Source: Paramacrobiotus richtersi
Lineage: Eukaryota > Tardigrada > Eutardigrada > Parachela > Macrobiotidae
Direction: 5' to 3'
Assembly: GCA_034698045.1 (NCBI GenBank)
Contig: JAQGAU010000935.1
Span: forward strand, 1-22,564
DNA length: 22,564 nt
Both the position numbers and the translations under genes were made by a program. Of the stretch, positions 10,064-19,400 are shown piece by piece. The notes beneath the pieces are model-generated. The model searched no databases. It saw nothing but the letters and a program-made list of their open reading frames with translations, and had not been told where the DNA came from. Within the stretch, counting starts at the first letter, position 1. Each line of letters begins with the position of its first letter.

Positions 10064-12300
10064 TCATTTCCGCGGTTTGGACTGCAGACCGGAAGTGGAC
10101 GGTGTGGAGCCGGAGGTGGGTGTGTAGATGATGTCGATCGTGGTGGCCATGCACGGGCGAAAGTCCAGCTCAAAGAATTCAATTGTGTTGGGATCGGCTC
10201 GCTTGAAGTAGTCCAGTCCACGGCCGATCTTGATGATCCAACCGTTGTTCAGTCTGCAAGGACAACAATGAACATCTAGAGCATACGCTATAATCCCGGT
10301 GATGGACCAGCCATCGCAAATGTATCGAGTTAGGGAAATGTTTGGTTTCCGCATCAGACAATGTAACACAAGTCATACAACCAATGTAAAAGGTTCGGAA
10401 CAGATCAAACGTGAAAATTAGAAATAAAGATTGAAAAATTGTATAACTGGGTACAGGAAACTCTTGCCTTGCGCTAAACTACTGAATAATTTCAGCCATG
10501 AAATCGAACATGATAATACCAGCATTTATCACTAAATGCAGGAAATTCTACTACAAATTCTAATTAACACTTGTACAATAAATTCAAAAGGAAATAATAA
10601 TAAAAATTTTATGGAGTATCCAATAAACATTATTAATCTAGGCTCGCTTTCTAGAATTTCGTTCTAGAATGATGAGATCATAGCTTGTCCTCTTGGAGAC
10701 AAAATGCGGAGTAGCCGACGAATTAACATATAATATCGAAATAAAATTTGCAGGGTTGAGCTGTTACACCAAAAACTATGAATTTAACCAAAAGCGTGCA
10801 AAGCATGTGCTTCGGAAAAATTACAAAAACCGCAGAAAAGAAAACTACAACAAACTAACAGTCGATGACGACGATTAAGCTGCGTGTTAAATACAAAGTT
10901 TTATCGTCAAACTGTACAATGCAAAATATCCACATTTAAAAAAATATAAAAATGTACCAAATAATCACTCTTTAATAAAAAACAGCATTTTTTATCCAGC
11001 CTGTTTTCTACGGGAAGAAAATCAAATCTATCTGCAGTTTAGTCCCCAGAAATGCAAATATCAACTCAAACGGCAACCCACCTGATTTCCCGGTCATGCA
11101 GCGTCTCGGAATATTCAATGAAGAGCACAATGCCGCGGTGCAGCAGTCCAATGCGAACCTCATCCAGACGCTTGACCTGGATGTTGCGTTTGGCCGGATC
11201 CTGTAGAACAAAATGCCACATGGTTAACAGACGACTCTACACACTGTTGGTAAGAGCATATACCGGATCGCCGCTGGTTTTTAACCGGATCCGCTTCAGA
11301 TTGGGAGAATTCTTGATCAGCACAGCGCAGAATTTGAGAAACAGCTGGATCTAGAAGAAGAGAAACATGAGTAAGTTGCCAACAAAAGATTTCCAACATA
11401 TTTGTTCAATCTCATAACAATACTCTCTAATAAATGACTGGTAATTTACGTGTGTTAACTTGTGATTCAATTGTCGTCAGTGAATTCTTGACATTAACAA
11501 CTGCAAAAGAATTTACCATTAAATAAAAAATCATTATTAATGTGCATCTTATTTTTTTTCCATGAAATTCGTTCCAGTTCAAAAATTCCTTTATTAAAGT
11601 TTACAGGGAAGATTTAGTCGTCAAATTAAAAAGAAGGTACTTCTCGAACGTTTATCAAGTGCAAGACATTTCTTCATTGAATACAGATGATTAATGCGCT
11701 TAACTAACAGTACGCAAAAGATTAAAGATTTGAAAGTGGCCATCAAACTGCGAAAACTACTCACTGCTGGATGGTTGTACAGCAAAAAACCACCCACCTG
11801 GTGATTGTAGCGAATATACGCATCATCAATCTCCACCTCGGTCAACTGCTCCCCCAAATACGCCCCAAACACCTTCTCCAACCCGTAGCCCGTGGCATTC
11901 TCCTGGATAATCACCTGCTCATGGTATCCCTGGGGTTTCTTCTTCTCCGCCTCAATGATCTTCTGCACGGCCTCGGCGCGCTCCACATACTGCCGCACTC
12001 GATCCATCAGCGCGGTCCGCAGTTTAGGATCGGATATATCTATAAACATCACCAACTTCATTCTATTCTTATTTCTAACGGTTGAAGTGATCAATTTTAC
12101 GATCACGTATGATGAAGTGATCATACGATTATGCGGGAATTCCACGTACTCCGTACGCTGCGCAGCAGCCGTTCGATCCCTTCATTGTACAGATCGCGGG
12201 CCGTCAGAAAGCGCTCGGCTTGTTCCGCTTCCATCGCCAGTTTCAGGAGAGTGGCGGCCGACGGGTCGATGACACTGGAGGAAGTCCCTAGGCCACTCAT
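10064..12300 (-). CDS. MITD1: MIT domain-containing protein 1 (MITD1), 5 exons
   Basis: MITD1 binds ESCRT-III subunits at the midbody and helps coordinate abscission in cytokinesis (knowledge of the family). Exons are 12300-12150, 12039-11798, 11350-11264, 11200-11082 and 10253-10064, all in phase, giving 262 residues against about 249 in vertebrates. Residues 16-80 form the three-helix MIT domain: ATLLKLAMEAEQAERFLTA opens helix 1, RDLYNEGIERLL follows, and RQYVERAEAVQKII closes helix 3. The C-terminal phospholipase-D-like membrane-binding domain carries the family signatures ENATGYGLEKVF, YIRYNHQ, LHDREIR, LNNGWIIKIGRGLDYFK and LDFRPC. The tail after this is a short Ser/Thr/Pro-rich extension ending in SKPRK. 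The start is well fixed, because an in-frame TAA lies 15 nt upstream of the ATG. Intron 4 is 828 nt, much longer than the others. The identification is firm. Confidence 0.95.
10254..11081 (-). other. Long A/T-rich MITD1 intron 4
   Basis: This 828-nt intron has donor GTGGGT and acceptor TTGCAG. It is A/T-rich, contains a short plus-strand open frame (10693-10878) with no coding character, and carries the paired TTCTAGAA palindromes at 10649-10669. I see no RNA gene or transposon in it. Confidence 0.7.
10649..10669. repeat. Twin 8-bp palindromes, heat-shock-element-like
   Basis: TTCTAGAA occurs twice, at 10649-10656 and 10662-10669, separated by TTTCG. Each copy is a perfect TTCnnGAA inverted pair, the core unit of a heat shock factor site. 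The spacing between the pairs is one base off the ideal alternating register. The position is intronic, in MITD1. Function is inferred only from the pattern. Confidence 0.35.
11351..11797 (-). other. MITD1 intron 2
   Basis: This 447-nt intron lies between the exons encoding YIRYNHQ and IQLFLKFCAVL, with donor GTGGGT and acceptor TTCTAG. It is A/T-rich in its second half, and I find no other feature in it. Confidence 0.75.
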
Positions 12301-13074
12301 ATCGGCTGATGTTTAGTTTCCCGTTAGTAACTGACACAATCGCGTATCCAGAAAAATCAACGGTTCACGAACTTTTCAGTCACTTGGGTTTCAGTTAGAA
12401 CACGATTTTAAAAGCACAACTTATTTTCAAACCCAACAGCTCCACACAGTCAAACATGCCATGTTGACGTATAGGTAAAATGATAATAATTTAATTTTCG
12501 GATCTTAATTAGATTCTTATTCTTGGAATACAGAATTTAAGAATTTTTAGCCTTTAGGCAGCTGGAAATCTGACTTGGAGAAAAGCACACCGATCGTGAC
12601 GGATGGCAGCCACATCCTAGGGGCACGCCATCGCGACATGGTCTGGAACGTTTGTTTCTCGTCGGGGCGCGGTTACGTAAGCGACTTTTTGCTTCCGGTA
12701 GTCGTACATCAGGTGCAAATTTTGCTGGTTTCAACGGAGATTTTTTGACGGGACGTTATTTTTTCTTCCATTCGTTCTGCTAACCCGAGCATAAATTGTT
12801 TCCACTTTCCGAATTCTGAATTCTGGTCGGTAAATTTATTCACAATTATTTTCAGTTTGTAACTGAGGGATTGATCGTGGATAAAACATTCGTTATACGT
12901 ACGTAATCCCTAATCAGACTGCAAGCGCACGCAGTGTGCTGTTTTGATCTCGTCACCCTTTTGGAGATGTTTGCTAAATACAGAATGGTAATGACATGTG
13001 TGTTTACAGTAACAAACTGCTGCATCATGGCACTACTTGAAATTTATTAACTGCCTGGAAGAACGCTTTGAACA
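12301..13074. promoter_or_regulatory. Divergent promoter region between MITD1 and the phosphatidyltransferase gene
   Basis: These 774 bp separate two ATGs that point away from each other, so both promoters and both 5' leaders must be here. A block at about 12560-12720 is clearly richer in G and C than its A/T-rich flanks and resembles a core promoter or leader. I see no clear TATA box. Small frames in the block (for example minus 12537-12734) are not supported as genes. Confidence 0.6.
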
Positions 13075-15497
13075 ATGGATCACGGAGGGCCCAAATCCAA
13101 ACGAGAGATTCTTTTCTACGTCCCCAATGTGATCGGCTATGTTCGCGTTCTTTTGGTGGTACTGGCCTGGCTGTTTAGCGCATCGCCATGGACGTTCATC
13201 ATTCTGTATTCAGCATCTGTAATTCTTGATGGTAAAGTACATTTTATTCTTAAACTTCGGGAAATTTTGCTGTAATTAATATATTTAATATTCTAGAATG
13301 CTACGAACATTTTTATATAATAATAATAAATTCAATAAAAACATATTTCCGTTTCTGTTTTTTTTGCAGCCATTACGATGGATTTTTGATAAAATTTGTC
13401 TGAATGTCTTTTGCCGAATAAATTGTTGTTTGATAGTTTCTGTGGTGCAGTTACGGGAAGAGCGAAACGCCGTAAATTAGGCAAAACTTGCCGTTATCAT
13501 GGCGTTATGAAATCCTTTAATTTTATTTAAGATTTTAATTTTGTAAAATGTTTCCACAGGTGTGGATGGCTGGGCTGCACGACGCTTCAAGCAGACATCG
13601 GCATTCGGAGCTTGGGTTAGTATTTATTAATATATTATTATTAATTTTAATTTTATTATTTATTATTATATTTTTTTAGTGTAGAGAATGTACAGCAGAT
13701 TAATATAAAAAATACTATATATATAAAGAATAGTATCAAAATAATTTAATGTGAACAGTTGTACATTCTGCGTTTTTGCATATATAGTTGGATGTCGTTG
13801 TGGATTTAATCGGGCGGCAGTTAATCTGGAATCGAGTATGGAAGGTTAGTCTCACCTAATCACAGGTTTTCTTCATACTCCCCCGTAATATTCTTCGTAC
13901 TGTGTTCATAGTACGGCTGGCTGATTGGCTGCATGGAATGGCTGGTCTTCGTCTGCACCCACCAACTCGGAGCCACTTGGAAGTCATCCCATCCCGACCA
14001 GGCCGTCTCCCTTCCGGCTCCGGTAGCCAGTACCATGCAGAATGGTATTCTAACGCCCTACACATTGGTTTACATTAATTGCATGGTTTTTGTGTCCTTC
14101 TTCGGTTGCATTGTGTTTTTTGTTCGTTTAGGATTCAGGAGTCGTTTGGGGGTGTTCACCATTGCCGGATTACACGTACTTCCGGTGTGGCTGTTTATTC
14201 GACGGCATCGTCTCGTGGTGCGCTTGTTGGCATCCCCACCCGCGAAAGGAGGAAGAATCCCGGTGATTGGGGTCGGGGAACATTTGTGGAAGATTACCGA
14301 GTATGGTGTGCTGTGGATGTTGACTCTGGGGCGGGTGTGGTGTTTTTTCATCGAGGTATGGCCGTAATCTCGCGTAAACGCAGGTATATGTACTGTCAGT
14401 TAAACTTGTTGTGTGTACTTTAAGCGAAGTATTTCGACTGTACATTGTATATGTAAGTTCTTGGTAGTACTTACAAAACATGCTTCGCTTCACTGACATA
14501 TTTTGAAAATGAATTTGGAAAATATATCCGCAAATTATTTTCAGTATGTCATTTTTGAACTGGTTGTGGCTCAGTATCACCTGTAGCAGTTTGTGTGCCG
14601 GTTTTGTTTTGTTATAATTACGCTTCTATCGTTGGTTTTTTGAGGTATTGTTCATACAGACAATAAAATTAACTGTTGTGTGCAACAGCTGGAGGTTCAA
14701 CGTTTGGCGACCAAAAAACAGTTTTCTCAAAAATCAGAACAATGATAAAAAAAATTGATTTCTCGTTTAAATGCGACCGCGCAGAATTTTTTGGCAAAAT
14801 ATTGTGGAAGGAAAATTCATTTTTTTATCTGGTTTAACGTACAGATCTGCCGTGTTTTTACTGCATCGATGATCATTTTTACAAATTTTCCGGAATTTTG
14901 TAGACGAAGTAATGACTGTTAAATGTGATGGTGGAGTGGTTTTTTCTAGATTTTGCGGGAAGTTTGTAAATCTTGTTTATAATTTTATCAGGTATTGTTT
15001 GGTATAATAATGTCATGGAGTATTTGTGAATTATTGGCGTTCACAGATGATCGGTAGAATGCATTGAAATTCCAGTCAGATGCTGCATGTGTACATACGA
15101 GAATTTTTATATCATTTATCCTTTAGAAATAACTAATCACTATTAGCGTATCGTTTACAAATTAATGATTAATATTCGAAGAGCATTTACCTTTTTTTCA
15201 GCTTGTTCAAATGCGGCAGTACTTTGCATAATGGTATTCGCAGGGCGAAAGCTTATCATTAAACTGCCATAGCTGGTTGTAAAAATTGTGAATTTGCATC
15301 GGAACGGAAAAGACGCATTTGTGGTGACTGAGTTTCCTTTGTAGGCGTGGTTTGTGTGGCAGCATGTTAAATTGCTCTTGTTGAGTGATATTCCTGTGGA
15401 ATATCGGGCTAAGAGTAAGGAAAAGACTGAGGAAACCGAGAAAGAGGAGGAAGGTGTTCCCGTGCAGGAAGCCAGTGATGATGAGGACTCGTGGTAG
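13075..15497 (+). CDS. CDP-alcohol phosphatidyltransferase, phosphatidylinositol-synthase-like, 5 exons
   Basis: This membrane enzyme of phospholipid synthesis is predicted to transfer a phosphatidyl group from CDP-diacylglycerol to an alcohol such as inositol. Exons are 13075-13231, 13560-13615, 13788-13844, 13912-14355 and 15345-15497, all in phase, giving 288 residues. The start FYVPNVIGYVRVLLVV resembles the N terminus of phosphatidylinositol synthase. The catalytic signature DGx2ARx8Gx3Dx3D is complete: D55, G56, A59, R60, G69, D73 and D77, split over exons 2 and 3. Several hydrophobic segments follow (YTLVYINCMVFVSFFGCIV; IAGLHVLPVWLFI; YGVLWMLTLGRVWCFFIE). The C-terminal exon is strongly acidic and ends DDEDSW. 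An in-frame TGA just before the ATG fixes the start. Downstream of the signature the protein does not match classical phosphatidylinositol synthase, which has about 213 residues, so this may be a separate PIS-like subgroup. Substrate is uncertain. An alternative 3' end is described separately. Confidence 0.85.
14545..14586 (+). other. Candidate alternative terminal exon of the phosphatidyltransferase gene
   Basis: A strong acceptor (TTATTTTCAG) ends at 14544. Joined in phase 0 to exon 4 it gives 13 hydrophobic residues (YVIFELVVAQYHL) and a TAG at 14584-14586. An AATAAA follows 76 nt after that stop. This would replace the acidic 50-residue tail of exon 5. It may be an alternative isoform or chance. 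Confidence 0.4.
14662..14667 (+). terminator. Intronic poly(A) signal
   Basis: AATAAA on the plus strand, 76 nt after the stop of the candidate exon at 14545-14586 and inside the long last intron. It would suit premature polyadenylation of a short isoform. Confidence 0.4.
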
Positions 15498-16429
15498 TCC
15501 GTTTGATCTCTCTGATAGTTAGTCCCCAAGACAAGTTTGGAAACGTCCTGTAGAATTATTTTTTTGCAGTTTTATGTTGTTATTTGAATTTTGCGTGATA
15601 ACAGTTTTGAATCGCGGTTATTCCGTGTTGTAACCTGTGTATACATTATTCACGTGTTGATTATTTCGTACGTTTCTGTTTGAGTAGTTATCAGAGTTGA
15701 TCCGCTGTTTTTTATAAAATTAAACGGTGATTATCGAATTTATGGTTATTAAAGCGAATAATCCGTGACAGATCTTCTCGCGGTTATCCGATGATTGAGC
15801 CAGTGTTGAAGCAATATTTGGAACCAGTAACTAAGTTTTAACTTCGGAAATTAACAAAATACTATAAAATTAGTTAATTACGGTAATGAATTTTGTACCT
15901 ACATCTTTATAATTAATGCTGTAAACTATCGATATTGTTGTTCTGCACAATTCACCTGCGTTCATCTTACAATTGTTAGGTTCACACGGGGTGAAAATAA
16001 TACATAGCATCGTTTTGTCAACCTCGATATGGATTTCTTGAAAATAATGTTGTTAAAACTTTGGATTTCCAGTACTTAACTTATTTCAATGGCCTGGTTT
16101 CAGAATGCCAGAATCAGTACTGGCTTCACGTGTACCTACGGTAATAAAAAAGTTTAAATGGAAAGCTTTTTTATTTGGCCGTACGCAGTCCGTTTTCCGA
16201 TGAGAGTATTAACAGCGCCTTTACGTTCCACAGTTAAATGTAATTGCGTGTGCGGCGTGCCATAAGTGTTACTTCCGGTTAACGGTTGATCTCGTCTATA
16301 CAGTCGCACGGTGTTTTTAATGCTTTGCAGTGTGCAGTAGCTTAGCAACAGCCAGACTATCTGGATCACAGGAACGGAAGTCTCCTCTTGGATCTATCGT
16401 GCAGGAATTGTTGGTAAATTTGTTACGCA
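15498..16429. other. Intergenic region between two plus-strand genes
   Basis: These 932 bp contain the 3' UTR of the phosphatidyltransferase gene and the promoter of the 1751-residue gene. The variant poly(A) hexamer ATTAAA is at 15719-15724 and AATAAA is at 16143-16148. I see no open frame with coding character, RNA gene or mobile element. Confidence 0.55.
15719..15724 (+). terminator. Possible variant poly(A) signal
   Basis: ATTAAA, about 220 nt after the TAG at 15495-15497. It is the nearest accepted variant of the hexamer downstream of exon 5. A perfect AATAAA lies further on, at 16143-16148. Confidence 0.35.
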
Positions 16430-19400
16430 ATGGAGAAGGTGAAACCTACCAGTAAATCGCTGGGTGCCAGCAAGAAATCAAAGAATGCCGACCACAATAC
16501 TTCCCGGAAGAGTGCCGATGCCGAGCGAAATGACAACACATCCACCGACGCTGCGGTGCGCATGCTCACTCCCATCGTCCCGGAAGCGGTCGGTCCGTCA
16601 ACCACACCGAGCACGGCCACAGAAGAGGAGCGGCCGCCTACCAGAATCCACAAAAACCTCAATGTGCATTTTACGGAAAAGGTCACCCGGATTCCTGCAA
16701 GTGATACAACTCGCCCGTACGATTTAGACAGCGATGACGTCGTGGAAGGACATTCATCTCGGAGAAAAAGTCGGCAGAATACTGTTGCTCATTCCGGCCG
16801 CGATGGGAAAGATGTGGCAGTGGCGAAACACCCATTCCGCCATGATGAAATGGCGAAGATGCTTCGCATTTCGTATCAGCAGCATTATGCAGATTTTGCG
16901 CCGTCGGATGAAGTGCTGAATGCACAGAAGAGCCAGGAAAGCATTGAGTTTGAAGATGAAGTTATTAACAAATCTGTGACAAACTTTCAGTTAGGTATGA
17001 ATTGTATGACCGTATGATCCAATGCACTGTAAAAAATAGGCGGGATTAAAATTAATAACGTAGTTCATTCGAGGTGCTTTGCTTTGTTTTCTGTATGAAA
17101 GCGATAGGTGCGCTCTTGAATGACACTGCACTCTGATTTTCTATTCTTAATCTTATGGTATGTCGTAGAGGAAAGGAAAGGCGAACTGCTGGAATCCACG
17201 GTAGCGAGCGATCTATATCCGCCAGCTGGAGCAGCGCAGACCAAAGATGATCCAGCAGGCATCATTGACAATCGTGTCGACATCAGGATCTTCACTCAGA
17301 ATTTCGGTGAAGACGAAGACCAGCATTACAGCCCTCCGATTTTCCAGACAACCATCGCCGCGAAAAAAGCCAGTCTCCAAAACGATCCTAAACAAAAGCT
17401 GTTACTCCCGCCTCTCCCAGATATCCCTCCAGTGGCCGCAGGAGGAGCTCAGAAAGATGTAACGGCATCCAAAATGACCAACTTGCTACTGGCGGAGGTA
17501 AACAAAACTGGGTCCAGTGTTAAGATAGCAACAACTCCCGCAGATGAAGTGTCGGATCCGAAAGCTAATCAAAAGAGCGCCCAGCCGAAAGCGCCTGCGA
17601 AAGGGAAACCGGCTCCCAATCCTACCGGTTCTAACGTTCGAATGTCCCATAAAAAGGATCAACCACTCAGTATCGTCCAGGAGGTTATTCCGGTGGGAGA
17701 GTCTCCACCACCAGCAACACCAGTCGGGCCCGAAAAGCCACAACTCCAGCAAGTCAAAGGAGAACCCAAGCCGGCGAAGAAGTTCAAATCTTGGGATAGG
17801 TTGTTTGATTTCCGACCCGAGGATTTGCGCATTCCTCTGCTGACCACGGGGACTGGATTCGGGTCGGTTCCTGGACCGATTGGGATGAGGTATGCCGGCA
17901 GTTGATTTTCATAACACTTTGCATCGCCAATTGGGTCTGTAGAAACCAATTTGTAGAGGACCAGATTGATCAAAGGTTCTTCCAACAGTTCTTCGATGAA
18001 CTGGTCAACAAGTGGAGTTTGTATACATTCGGCCTTGCGGATTGTGACGTCAACAGAGAGGCGCTGATGTGCAAGCTGGAGGCTAAGCCGGAAGTCACGG
18101 TTCTGGATCTCTTGCCGCTGATAAAGCATACCATCCAGGAGAAAGAGATTCCGCCTCCAGCGACTCTGTTTGATGGGATAGCGAAACGGATTGAAAGTCA
18201 GCTGCAACAAGCCTACGCTGTAAGTGTAAACTGCTGTGTAACATTTCCTTTAGTTTCCAACAATTGTGCTAAATTTGCAAAGGTCAACTTTCCGAAATAC
18301 GACCGCGGACCATTGCAAACATTTCCGCAGTCCACTAGCCATATTTGTAGCGACATTCCATTTGAAGCCTGCAACAACCTCACCGGCTGCAGTAGCCCAG
18401 TTCTTCGTCCCTGGGGACATTATACGGAACAAAGCGTTTCGGAAAATCAAAAGAAATCTGCACAGGCAAAGACTTCTGTTGATCCGACCGTCAAGATTAT
18501 CCGTCTTCTTCCACACCCATGCTGGCCGGAGGAACTATTCCCCAAAGATATCACGAAGCAAGTAATCCGGCCTCGATATCTAGCCCCAACCAAGACCTGG
18601 ACCACCCATATCAGAGCACAAAAGGAGATGATGCGCGACATCCGGAAGATTAGGCTGCGCTCGAAAATCTATCATGAGTTTGTGACGTTTTTCGGGCATC
18701 CCAACGCTCGGAAACCTCGTCCCAGTTGTCTGGCCATTTTCCTCAAGGCCCACCATCGCGCACTGAGAAAACTGGTGAAGAAGCCGAGTTACCGTTTCAG
18801 CAATATTCAGTTCAGACGGATTCCGAAAGCAGTGTCTTGTGGGAAATTGCAACAGCCGATCGCATCCGAACCGGCGTTGGATCATAAGGATGACCAGCAC
18901 CTCCCGCAGATGATCAATCAGAAGAATTTTCCCTGGAAGCATGTGCGAGATGAGGCTCTTCATGCTTATCGTTTGGCATCACACCCTAAAGAGCGACATT
19001 TCTCTAAAAGTCACGACAACGAACCTGAAGAAAATCTCAGTACAAAGCTTTCGGCAACACCAGCCGAACTGAAACACGCTGTCTCCGCCGCACCCGTAAT
19101 TAAGGAACCTTCAGCGGTTGGCTTCCGGCACACCCCGGAAGGATCAATTGGCGATAACGTCTTTTCTATTGTGATACCAGAGAAACGGACATCAGGCGGC
19201 CGGAAGCGGAAGGGGTCGATGGCTCGGAGTTCCCCGGACATTGCGACAAATGTCAAGGCCAAGAAGGGGCAGCTGGCTTCGGGCGTATCGGAAACACTTA
19301 ACCGAGAATGGGATAACAGTGTGATGAAGACGATATCAGCAAGCCCCAACATTGCGAAATACAAACTAGCCAATATTCCTCCTGATTTCCGATGGTCCTT

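Larger units (their letters stand above)
14356..15344 (+). other. Long last intron of the phosphatidyltransferase gene
   Basis: This 989-nt intron has donor GTATGG and acceptor TTGTAG. It holds a possible alternative terminal exon (14545-14586) and an AATAAA (14662-14667). If the intron is retained, the frame stops at 14365-14367 after only three extra residues. The rest is A/T-rich with no other feature visible. Confidence 0.65.

Noticed and set aside
10693-10878. Plus-strand 61-residue Lys/Asn-rich frame
   Set aside because: It sits antisense inside MITD1 intron 4, and its composition is what A/T-rich DNA encodes by chance.
12537-12734. Minus-strand 65-residue frame with several Cys and Arg (GCGCHPSRSVC)
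   Set aside because: It lies in the divergent promoter gap, has no splice partner or recognisable motif, and GC-rich DNA readily gives such frames.
15155-15529. Minus-strand 124-residue frame
   Set aside because: It is antisense to the acidic last exon of the phosphatidyltransferase; Glu/Asp codons read back as Ser/Leu/Phe. The plus-strand exon has a good acceptor and the right phase.
17659-18210. Minus-strand 183-residue frame
   Set aside because: It is antisense to exons 2-3 of the 1751-residue gene, whose plus-strand frames join in phase; this is a shadow.
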